From assembly GCF_014596945.1 (NCBI RefSeq), contig NZ_JACVXB010000012.1, positions 1-38,926 of the forward strand: 38,926 nt of DNA, written 5' to 3'. Of this stretch, positions 32,343 to 38,926 are shown in pieces (the stretch's first letter is position 1; each line of letters starts with the position of its first letter). The stretch comes from Aestuariibaculum sediminum. Its GTDB lineage: Bacteria; Bacteroidota; Bacteroidia; Flavobacteriales; Flavobacteriaceae. The translations under genes were made by a program, and so were the position numbers. The notes beneath the pieces were generated by a model. It was not told the origin of the DNA. It saw only the letters and a program-made list of their open reading frames with translations, and searched no databases.

Positions 32343-33284
32343 TTATTCGGTTATTATTATATTATTTCCTTGAATTTTATAATCTATATCGAACATGAAC
32401 TTAAGATCATCCAAAACGTATTTAATAGATTTGTTTTGATATTTACCATTAAGCGTTCTGCCATTTAAATTGTTGGACTTATTATTTATAGTAACGCCGT
32501 ACCATTGCTCTAAAAGTGTTAAGACTTCAGGGAGTTCTCTGTTATTAAAACTAATTATGTTTCGACTCCAATCGCTTAATGCTTCAGAATTTACCTGAGA
32601 TACCAGAGAAGTATTCGTTGTTAAATCAAGTAAATATTGTTTGTCTTTAACTAAGATGGCGGCCTCCGTTTTATAGTTTGCCTGATCTACGCGTACACAA
32701 CCGGTAGAAACGGTTACAGAAACATTTAAAGTATCTTCTTTAATATTAAAACTTGTACCTAAAACTGTTGTATTTAGATCTTTAGTTTTAACTATAAAAG
32801 GTTTGCTTTTATCATGAGAAACATTAAAAAATCCTTCACCCTTTAATTCAACTTCACGATTATTATTGGGAAAATTTTCAGGATACTTACAGTAACTATT
32901 AGCATTTAAAACCAAAGTTGAATGATCTGGAAGTGTAATGGTTTTACGTTCGCCTTGCTGTGTATATACTTCAACAAAACTTTTAACTTGTTGCTCTGTA
33001 TTTAAAGTGGTGTTGTAAAAAAATGTATACCCAACAGTTAGACATAAAAGAATAACAGCGGCATATTTCATAAAATTTTGACCAGCTTGAAGGCGTTTTC
33101 TGAATTTAATATTAGCTAAGGTATTTTTAAGAACCTGTTCTTTATTAGGTGTAACATGCTTACTTATATTTTCAGAGTCTTTTAATTTCTTAGATACAAG
33201 CCTATCTAAAAACACCTGCTCTTCTTGTGTTGCTTTACCTTCGGCAGACCTTTTTAATAATTTTCTAATTTCCTTTTCTTCCAT
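32343..33284 (-). CDS. FecR-family anti-sigma factor
   Basis: This 313-residue protein has a cytoplasmic helical N-terminus (1-85, EEKEIRKLLKRSAEGKATQEEQ), one transmembrane helix (about 90-108, FMKYAAVILLCLTVGYTFFY), the periplasmic FecR domain (RKTITLPDHSTLVLNANSYCKYPENF ... VELKGEGFFNVSHDKSKPFIVKT) and the C-terminal DUF4974 domain (ISFNNRELPEVLTLLEQWYGV). It holds the sigma factor inactive and relays the signal from the STN domain of SusC. It lies between the sigma gene (195-nt gap) and susC on the same strand. Confidence 0.95.
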   Translation of the reverse strand: MEEKEIRKLLKRSAEGKATQEEQVFLDRLVSKKLKDSENISKHVTPNKEQVLKNTLANIKFRKRLQAGQNFMKYAAVILLCLTVGYTFFYNTTLNTEQQVKSFVEVYTQQGERKTITLPDHSTLVLNANSYCKYPENFPNNNREVELKGEGFFNVSHDKSKPFIVKTKDLNTTVLGTSFNIKEDTLNVSVTVSTGCVRVDQANYKTEAAILVKDKQYLLDLTTNTSLVSQVNSEALSDWSRNIISFNNRELPEVLTLLEQWYGVTINNKSNNLNGRTLNGKYQNKSIKYVLDDLKFMFDIDYKIQGNNIIITE

Positions 33285-33333
33285 TTACAGTTATGTTTTA
33301 TACAGTTTAATGAAAAAGTGTTTGAAGAAAATA

Positions 33334-33366
33334 AAACGTACTATAAGAAAAGTAGAACTTTACTAT
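33334..33366. repeat. Short direct repeat upstream of fecR
   Basis: TACTATAAG occurs twice about 23 nt apart in the 195-nt gap between the sigma gene and fecR (GTACTATAAGAAAAG and TTACTATAAGTTAAC). On the minus strand these read CTTATAGTA. Such paired sites in front of a FecR gene may be the sigma-factor promoter or an operator; this is a guess. Confidence 0.3.
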
Positions 33367-33479
33367 AAGTTAACATTAAAGCGCTTTTTATTAAATTGAA
33401 TAACATTTAAATAACACTTCACTTATCTTTAACAAACAAAAGTGAGGTTGCTTATAAACGCATTTATGATGTAGATGGT

Positions 33480-34073
33480 CTAAAAAAGATTTTTAACTAA
33501 AGCTAAAACATTAGAAGTAATGACAACATTTTTAACAAGCTCAACATTGTAGTTTTGAGCTTTTAAATGTTCTTTTAAAACCTTTAAAGCTATTGAAAGT
33601 TGATTTTTAACGGTTTGTTTGGAAATATTTAATTTCTGTGCAATTTCATCATGAGAAAGTTCCTCATACCGACTAAGTTCAAAAACTCTTCTGCAAGCTG
33701 GCGATAATAAGGCAACTCCTTTATCAATTACATTTTGTAAATCATCAACTTCTAAAAGATTGTAAACTTCTTCAGAACTTACAATTTCGTAAAAAGCTTC
33801 AGATATATCTGATATATCCCTTTTCTTAGACCAATAGTTATACACTTTGTATTTAACCATCTGATAAAGATAAGCTCTTAAGTTTTCTATATCTCGTTGA
33901 CCTAAAGAATTCCAGATATCAATCAAAACATTTTGCAATAAATCTTCAGTTTCCTCCTTGTTATCTGTTAAGCGAAAACAAAATTCATAAAGTTCGTCGA
34001 AATAATTATCAAAAAGCAATCGCATCCCTCTCTCATTACCTTCTCTAATTAACTTTATAATACTGGAGTCCAT
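33480..34073 (-). CDS. ECF-type sigma factor (FecI-like)
   Basis: This 197-residue protein (chosen start MDSSIIKLIREGNERG) has region 2 (LFDNYFDELYEFCFRLTDNKEETEDLLQNVLIDIW ... LRAYLYQMVKYKVYNYWSKKR) and region 4 (LLSPACRRVFELSRYEELSHDEIAQKLNISKQTVKNQLSIAL). After region 4 it carries a 22-residue tail ending in a hydrophobic helix (NVVITSNVLALVKNLF), which is unusual. An ATG five codons earlier (34088) is possible, but the promoter-like TAGTTTTG at 34110-34103 would leave only about an 8-nt leader for it. It pairs with the FecR and STN-SusC genes downstream and presumably drives them. Confidence 0.93.
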   Translation of the reverse strand: MDSSIIKLIREGNERGMRLLFDNYFDELYEFCFRLTDNKEETEDLLQNVLIDIWNSLGQRDIENLRAYLYQMVKYKVYNYWSKKRDISDISEAFYEIVSSEEVYNLLEVDDLQNVIDKGVALLSPACRRVFELSRYEELSHDEIAQKLNISKQTVKNQLSIALKVLKEHLKAQNYNVELVKNVVITSNVLALVKNLF

Positions 34074-34102
34074 CTGAAAAATTTGCATTATTCTTAGAAT
34101 AG

Positions 34103-34110
34103 CAAAACTA
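34103..34110 (-). promoter_or_regulatory. -7 box before the sigma gene
   Basis: TAGTTTTG on the minus strand fits TAnnTTTG, about 30 nt before the preferred ATG. A clear -33 TTTG is not seen at the right distance. Confidence 0.4.
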
Positions 34111-34216
34111 AAGCCTCTTCATTACCTTTATGTTAAGCGTTCTTTAAGTATATATAACCAAAATTTTAATATTGTTAATCGTAAAAGCAACTCGAAATAG
34201 TTAGAAATAATAACTT

Positions 34217-34374
34217 ATACTGGATAGAATGGAAACCGAGAACCATAAACAGCGGACTTAATGCCTCAGCCTAATTCTTGATATAAAGCATAATTAAGCA
34301 AGTCTTTACTTAAATTTCAACTATACTCAATGTTTTCCGCCGCAAGCGGCTCTTTATTTCCGTTTTTTTCACAC
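34217..34374. repeat. Structured repeat, copy 2
   Basis: This aligns almost gap-free with 17470-17625 in the same direction. Outer parts of the inverted arms are kept (GGAAA...AGA.CC and GCGGA), but the six bases in the middle of each arm differ: ATAAAC on the left and a CGCAAG/GCTTGC core on the right. The right arm carries its own small hairpin CCGC-CGCAA-GCGG. The middle of the repeat (TTGATAT.AAGCAT.ATTAA) is conserved although it does not pair. It lies 120 nt beyond the 3' end of the integrase gene. Confidence 0.75.
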
Positions 34375-34493
34375 AAATTAACTTCTTAAAAATATGCTTA
34401 ACTTCTAGCCTCATTTCAGGACTAGACATACACAACAATAACTATTAACCATAAAATTGTGTACTATAACAAACATGTTGAAATCATTATTCT

Positions 34494-35717
34494 TTACTGA
34501 GACAATATCTTTTTAAGTTTCCCCATATCTTCACTTACCTTTTGATCCAATACTCTGGCATAAATCTGAGTGGTTGCAATTTTAGTATGCCCCAATAGTT
34601 TTGAAACTGTTTCTATTGGCACCCCATTACTTAATGTAATGGTGGTAGCAAAAGTATGTCGAGCAATATGAAAAGTAAGATTCTTATTAATTTTACATAA
34701 ATCAGCAATTTCCTTTAAATAGCTATTAACTTTCTGATTGGATATCTTCGGAAATACTCCCCCTGAATTCATAACTCTTGGATGTTCTTTATAGTTTTCA
34801 ATCAATGCCTTCGCTTTTGGCAACAAAGGAACTCTAATTGATGTACTTGTCTTTTGACGTTCACTTATTACCCAAACATTACCATCAATGCCTAACATAA
34901 TTTGCCCTGTTGTCAAATCATGAATATCAATAAAAGAAATTCCGGTGTAACAGCTAAATAAGAAAAGATCTCTCACTAAATTAAGCCGATCTACTTTTGA
35001 GTTAAACGTCTCTAAGCTCCTTAACTCCGTTTCGGAAAGATACTCCCTTCTTTTATTCTCAAAGGAAGTTTTGAACCTAACAAAGGGATCTTTCTCCATC
35101 CATTCCATATGATAAGCCATAGTCACCATTTTTCTGAGTCTTTGAAGATGTTTCATAGCTGTATTATGACTCATCTTTCTTTGATGATCTTCTGGCTGAT
35201 AGGATTTAATAAAGTATTCAAAATCTACAATAAAACCATAACTTAACTCACTTAGCCTAATATCAGTTGTCGCTAGTTTTATATCTAGGTATTTCTTCAA
35301 ATACCCCTGAGTCACTTTATAATGCCTCAAAGTATGACTGGTTAATTTTTCCTTTGAAACTTCATTGTGATATTCAAATAATTCCAAAAATGTTTTAAAG
35401 TTTCTATCTTCACCTAGGAAACGTGATTTTATCAATTGAGCGGTAATTAATTTATCTTCACTTATTAAATCTTCATAAGATTGATAAATTTTAGCTCTTA
35501 CCTGATCTAAATATTTATTCAAGGCTTTAGCTTCTCGCTTACTCCCCTTAGCCTTTCCTTTGTTAGAATCCCAATTAGAGAGTGGAACCCGTCGTTGCAA
35601 GCTAATATTAGCTCGTTTACCATCAACTGTAATTCTCGCATAAAGCGACACTTCTTTGTTTTTAATTCGTGAAGTATTAACCCAAAACAAAAGGTTAAAC
35701 GTAGAGCGCGTACTCAT
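34494..35717 (-). CDS. Tyrosine recombinase (site-specific integrase)
   Basis: This 407-residue protein has an N-terminal arm-binding domain (about 8-90, LLFWVNTSRIKNKEVSLYARITVDGKR), a SAM-like core-binding domain (about 105-200) and a catalytic domain (about 215-400). Catalytic positions visible are the lysine region SERQKTSTSIRVPLL, HIARHTFATT, LLGHTKIATTQIYARV with the final Tyr. At the first catalytic Arg position the protein reads YTGISFIDI instead of the usual TGxR, a change also known from IntDOT-type recombinases of Bacteroidota conjugative transposons. A 3' fragment of a close relative lies at 13600-13755. GTTGAC-type repeats and a tRNA-like fragment lie upstream. Confidence 0.92.
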   Translation of the reverse strand: MSTRSTFNLLFWVNTSRIKNKEVSLYARITVDGKRANISLQRRVPLSNWDSNKGKAKGSKREAKALNKYLDQVRAKIYQSYEDLISEDKLITAQLIKSRFLGEDRNFKTFLELFEYHNEVSKEKLTSHTLRHYKVTQGYLKKYLDIKLATTDIRLSELSYGFIVDFEYFIKSYQPEDHQRKMSHNTAMKHLQRLRKMVTMAYHMEWMEKDPFVRFKTSFENKRREYLSETELRSLETFNSKVDRLNLVRDLFLFSCYTGISFIDIHDLTTGQIMLGIDGNVWVISERQKTSTSIRVPLLPKAKALIENYKEHPRVMNSGGVFPKISNQKVNSYLKEIADLCKINKNLTFHIARHTFATTITLSNGVPIETVSKLLGHTKIATTQIYARVLDQKVSEDMGKLKKILSQ

Positions 35718-35798
35718 AATAATCGTCTTTTAGTTAAACATTTTTTTAAGACGAAAATCAAATCAACATTCTAAAAATAAGCATTTTAAGTCGTAATT

Positions 35799-35845
35799 CG
35801 GTCAACACTTTTTGTATTTTTTAAACTGTTGACCGCGGTGTTGAC
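35799..35845. promoter_or_regulatory. GTTGAC/GTCAAC repeats upstream of the integrase gene
   Basis: GGTCAACAC (35800-35808), GTTGACC (35828-35834) and GGTGTTGAC (35837-35845) form inverted and direct copies of one hexamer, with the two direct copies 12 bp apart. They lie 85-130 nt upstream of the integrase start and might be arm-type sites for the integrase or an operator. Confidence 0.45.
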
Positions 35846-35904
35846 ATTAAATTTCTTATCATTTCAATCAAATTAGAAGGCCTTAGAAACATAAAACCCT
35901 GTAA

Positions 35905-35990
35905 ATCATACGGTTTACAGAGTTTTAAAAGTTTTTGATAAGTGTATCAGTGATCGCGACAGGATTTAAACCCATGCTCCTACCCCTTTA
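35905..35990 (-). other. tRNA 3'-end-like fragment with hairpin: possible att site
   Basis: On the minus strand 35990-35951 reads like the T-arm and acceptor end of a tRNA: a GGGTTTAAATCC T-loop region with pairable T-stem, then TGTCGCGATCA. It is followed by a hairpin CTGTAAA/TTTACAG near 35900-35925 with A/T flanks. The 5' half of a tRNA is absent, so it is no functional tRNA. Such fragments mark the attachment sites of tRNA-targeting integrases, and the integrase gene begins 190 nt away. No second copy is in the window. The remaining bases of 35718-36098 show nothing else. Confidence 0.4.
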
Positions 35991-36098
35991 TTTTCCAGCT
36001 TTTTCAAAAATTTATAAAAACTCTGTTGAGCAATTTGTTGTTAATATTAGTATTTATATACTTTCTATAATACAGAACGTCCAAAACATTTAAGCCTA

Positions 36099-37808
36099 TT
36101 AATTCGAATAATCTATATTATCAAAAACATGTTTAGCATAATTAAGTTGTAAAGCATCATAACGAGCTCTTATAGTTCTTAAACGCTCTTTAAAATCCTC
36201 CCAATTCTTACCTTCTTTCTGTGTCCACACAACTTCAGATAAAGCTGTCATTCTTGGTAAAACCATATATTCAACATAATCTGTGGATTTCATATATTCT
36301 GTCCAAACATTACCTTGTGCTCCAAGAATGTATTTCTTTTCATCAGAGCTTAGTTCCAATGGTATTGGGTCATAACTGTATACTGTTTCAACAGGTAATA
36401 TCCCTCCAATAGCTAAAGGCTCCTTATCTTGCTCGTCTTTACCCACTTGATAATGATCAAAATAGCAATGAGAACCTGGTGTCATAATCACATTATGCTT
36501 TTGCTTGGCAGCTTCTATGCCTCCTTTTTCTCCTCGCCAAGACATAACTGTTGCATTCGGAGCTAGACCGCCTTCTAGAATTTCATCCCAACCAATAATT
36601 CTTTTTCCTTTAGCATTAAGATGTTTTTCTATTCGTTGGATGAAATAGCTTTGTAATTCATGCTCATCAGACAAATTAATATCTGCTATTCGACTTTGAC
36701 AATCAGTACATCTCTTCCAATTGGATTTTGGACATTCGTCGCCACCTATATGAATATATTCTGATGGGAACAATGGGATTATTTCAGCAAATACGTTTTC
36801 TAAAAACTCAAACGTTTTTTCATTTCCAGCGCAAAACACATCATCAAAAACACCCCAAGTTTCCTGAACAATTTTCGGATTTCCTTTAGCTTGAACCTCT
36901 TTACCTGCAACAGACCCCATATCATTTGTGACCTGAGTAAGTTCATCAGGAAAACAACTCAAATAAGGATAGGATGCTATAGCTGCACTGGCATGACCTG
37001 GTAATTCTATTTCCGGAATAATAGTCACATGCCTGTCTAAAGCGTATTTCACAATGTCTTTCACTTCATCTTGAGTATAAAAGCCTCCATATTCTTTTTC
37101 GTCATTACCAGTTTCTCGATGAAGGTGCCCCTTTATAGTTCCATATCGTTTGGATCCAATATTAGTGAGATTTGGATATTTTTTTATTTCTATACGCCAC
37201 CCCTGATCCTCGGTTAAATGCCAATGCATCGTATTCATTTTATGCATAGCAATTAAGTCAATATACTTTTTAATAAAATCCACAGGAAACATATGGCGTC
37301 CCACATCAAGGTGCATACCTCTGTAAACGAATCTCGGATTATCTTTTATGCTTACTGCTGGTATAGTTAAATCATCTATGTTACTCACTTCCGTTTCAAT
37401 AGATGCTGGAAGTAATTGTCTTAAAGATTGAATCCCATAAAAAACACCTTTCGGTGTTTTGCCCGTAATAAGGATTTTATCGTGATTAACTGTCAATGTA
37501 TAACCTTCATCTTTAAGATTATTATCTAATTTTAATTCAATACTTCCTGCTCCTTTTGTTTCAAAACTAACATTTATACCCGAGACATGATTTAACAAAT
37601 CTGCTAGATACTCTCCTTCGTTTTGTAAATCAGAATGACCAATAATTTTAGTATTTGGCGATACTAAAAAACGTCCTTTAGTCTTTTCTAATGAAGTAGG
37701 CTTAGGGATAATTTGATAATCTGAATCCTTGTTTTGATAATCTTTATAGGGATTACCACAAGACAAGAATAACATTGCAATACAAACTAAAAAGTGCGCT
37801 TTAATCAT
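36099..37808 (-). CDS. Beta-N-acetylhexosaminidase, GH20 lipoprotein
   Basis: This 569-residue protein has a lipobox (AMLFLSC, Cys17), a GH20b-like N-terminal domain (about 30-155) and the GH20 barrel: FVYRGMHLDVGRHMF, MHWHLTEDQGWRIEIKKYPNL, EIELPGHASAAIASYPYL, and HIGGDECPKSNW with the catalytic Asp357-Glu358 pair. It removes terminal GlcNAc or GalNAc from glycans by substrate-assisted catalysis, in the periplasm or at the surface. It is the last gene of the GH2-GH16-GH20 operon on this strand, 21 nt after the GH16 gene. Confidence 0.95.
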   Translation of the reverse strand: MIKAHFLVCIAMLFLSCGNPYKDYQNKDSDYQIIPKPTSLEKTKGRFLVSPNTKIIGHSDLQNEGEYLADLLNHVSGINVSFETKGAGSIELKLDNNLKDEGYTLTVNHDKILITGKTPKGVFYGIQSLRQLLPASIETEVSNIDDLTIPAVSIKDNPRFVYRGMHLDVGRHMFPVDFIKKYIDLIAMHKMNTMHWHLTEDQGWRIEIKKYPNLTNIGSKRYGTIKGHLHRETGNDEKEYGGFYTQDEVKDIVKYALDRHVTIIPEIELPGHASAAIASYPYLSCFPDELTQVTNDMGSVAGKEVQAKGNPKIVQETWGVFDDVFCAGNEKTFEFLENVFAEIIPLFPSEYIHIGGDECPKSNWKRCTDCQSRIADINLSDEHELQSYFIQRIEKHLNAKGKRIIGWDEILEGGLAPNATVMSWRGEKGGIEAAKQKHNVIMTPGSHCYFDHYQVGKDEQDKEPLAIGGILPVETVYSYDPIPLELSSDEKKYILGAQGNVWTEYMKSTDYVEYMVLPRMTALSEVVWTQKEGKNWEDFKERLRTIRARYDALQLNYAKHVFDNIDYSN

Positions 37809-37829
37809 TATTATGTTGTTTATATAAGT

Positions 37830-38660
37830 TTATTTTTTTTGATTTTCATCTACTAACTTCCAAACTTTCACATAATCAATTACCATCTCATATGGAAATC
37901 CTTCTGTAGCATTCACTTTTCCGGGCCAAAAATCAATGCCGGACTGACCTTTATCTGCACAAGCGTGATTTAAAATAATATAATAATCTGTTTCAAAAGG
38001 CCATCGTTTAACAAAATCGTCTTTAGGCTCATAAACCATTGTTAATTCATGATTTATATAAAACTCAATTCTATAAGGTAACTTCACCACGCTATAAATA
38101 TTATAATCAGCAGGTAAAATCTCAGGTGTTTTCCCTATTGATATAGAATTGAGTTTATTATCACTTTGATGTACTACTTGATGAACGAAAGTATCATTAT
38201 TAAGACGTTCCATAATATCAATTTCACCCCCATCTGGCCATCCAGGAAATAGTGGGTTTTGAGGCATCAACCATATAGCTGGCCAGCCTCCCTGACCTGA
38301 TCGTGAAAATTTTGCTCTAACCTCTATTTTACCATATTTAAAACTAAATTTATCCTTAGTCTGTATAGCTCCTGTTTCTGGTAAATCTTTTTCATTATTC
38401 CATCTCGCCTTGATATGTAAGTGACCATTTTTCACCTCTGCCAAACTGCTATCATTTACCACATATCGATTCCATGGAGAAAATGTGTTTTGAGAAGGGT
38501 AAAGACTCCAATACTCGGGTTTAAAATCTTCAAACTGATCTTCAAATACTAATATATAGTTAGCTGTATTCCTTTCCTTAGAGATTGTGTCTTTGAAATA
38601 ACAAGACGTAAATAAACAAGTAATAGTAATTATTATAAAATTTCTAAATACTTCCTTCAT
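37830..38660 (-). CDS. Glycoside hydrolase family 16 lipoprotein
   Basis: This 276-residue protein has a lipobox (TITCLFTSC, Cys20) and a single GH16 jelly-roll domain. The catalytic signature is GEIDIMERL, with nucleophile Glu146, Asp148 and acid/base Glu151. Substrate-cleft residues lie in RSGQGGWPAIWLMPQ, and the domain ends YEMVIDYVKVWK. GH16 enzymes are endo-acting on beta-1,3/1,4-glucans or galactans. The specific substrate is not readable, but the company of GH2 and GH20 enzymes would fit an endo-beta-galactosidase on N-acetyllactosamine-type chains as well as a laminarinase. Confidence 0.93.
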   Translation of the reverse strand: MKEVFRNFIIITITCLFTSCYFKDTISKERNTANYILVFEDQFEDFKPEYWSLYPSQNTFSPWNRYVVNDSSLAEVKNGHLHIKARWNNEKDLPETGAIQTKDKFSFKYGKIEVRAKFSRSGQGGWPAIWLMPQNPLFPGWPDGGEIDIMERLNNDTFVHQVVHQSDNKLNSISIGKTPEILPADYNIYSVVKLPYRIEFYINHELTMVYEPKDDFVKRWPFETDYYIILNHACADKGQSGIDFWPGKVNATEGFPYEMVIDYVKVWKLVDENQKK

Positions 38661-38676
38661 GTATATATATTCTTGT

Positions 38677-38926
38677 TTATTCTGTTAAAGGAATCATCCA
38701 GTAAGAATATGTATAATCCTTATAAGGTAATAAATACTGATCCATAGGTAATCTCCCCCAACTGTTTATACTTCCTAGTCCTTGTTGATATCCATCAATA
38801 TTTACAAAAACCTCGTTTCTTGCATCAAGCTCACCTGCATGCTTTTGAGTCCTTTCTTCTCCTGAATCTAAATCTTCTTCACTATAATTTAACGCTGAAA
38901 AATTAAATGGTTGCTCACCTAAAAAT
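38677..38926 (-). CDS. GH2 beta-galactosidase, C-terminal end (partial)
   Basis: The last 82 codons of a gene that enters from the right edge and ends in TAA at 38679-38677. The translation has FNFSALNYSEEDLDSG, NEVFVNIDGYQQGLGSINSW and YKDYTYSYWMIPL. These match the final beta-sandwich of LacZ-type GH2 enzymes, where NIDGxxxGxGxxxSW is conserved. It lies 16 nt before the GH16 start and is co-transcribed with it. Catalytic residues are outside the window, so activity is inferred from the family. Confidence 0.75.
   Translation of the reverse strand, partial: FLGEQPFNFSALNYSEEDLDSGEERTQKHAGELDARNEVFVNIDGYQQGLGSINSWGRLPMDQYLLPYKDYTYSYWMIPLTE

Noticed and set aside
35951-35990. Functional tRNA gene
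   Set aside because: Only the T-arm and acceptor-like end is present; no anticodon or D-arm can be folded.
1-38926. CRISPR array, toxin-antitoxin pair or restriction-type defence system
   Set aside because: No regular spacer-repeat arrays were seen, and no gene in the window matches such proteins.

Overview
The window comes from a Bacteroidota genome, most likely a marine-type flavobacterium. Supporting signs are AT-rich DNA, SusC/SusD pairs, a T9SS C-terminal sorting domain, STN-type SusC with ECF sigma/FecR regulation, DUF5017 lipoproteins, BfmA/BtgA-type mobilization proteins and TAnnTTTG -7 promoter boxes. Nearly all genes lie on the minus strand. I see no complete tRNA, no rRNA, no CRISPR array and no intact insertion sequence.

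Layout. (1) 1-2800 is a mobilization module: a MobB-like relaxase running off the left edge, a BfmA/BtgA accessory protein, a candidate oriT region, a RadC-like protein and an SSB without the acidic tail. (2) 2800-5600 holds a structured-RNA candidate, a GNAT acetyltransferase, a TerC/Alx membrane protein and a decayed copy of a gene found intact 10 kb away. (3) 5600-13400 is a potassium-uptake island: lipoprotein, TrkA/KtrA subunit, two TrkH-type channels, two small proteins, ApbE, and a KdpE/KdpD-like two-component pair. An identical 14-bp sequence sits 11 nt upstream of the -7 box of both the kinase gene and the distal trkH gene, so the pair probably controls itself and the transporter. (4) 13500-17630 is a scar zone: a 3' integrase fragment fused to a 3' IS3 fragment, a 5'-truncated Hydin-like-repeat gene, two small membrane proteins, and a 5'-truncated ParB-like gene cut by a repeat. 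(5) 17860-34090 holds a secreted beta-helix T9SS protein and a Sus locus: ECF sigma, FecR, SusC, SusD, two DUF5017 lipoproteins, SGNH hydrolase, GDPD, PHP-type phosphodiesterase, a surface lipoprotein and a NAGPA-type phosphodiester glycosidase. It has three phosphodiester-cleaving families and no recognisable glycoside hydrolase. (6) 34200-36000 holds a second copy of the repeat, a tyrosine recombinase and a tRNA-3'-end-like fragment. (7) 36100-38926 is a glycoside hydrolase operon: GH2 (partial), GH16, GH20.

The most interesting points are the Sus locus that appears aimed at a phosphodiester-containing polymer, the diverged ~157-bp structured direct repeats flanking it at 17470 and 34217, the shared operator in the potassium island, and the structured RNA candidate near 3014-3113. 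Mobilization genes at one end and an integrase with a tRNA-like fragment at the other suggest, but do not prove, that much of the window travelled as an integrative element.
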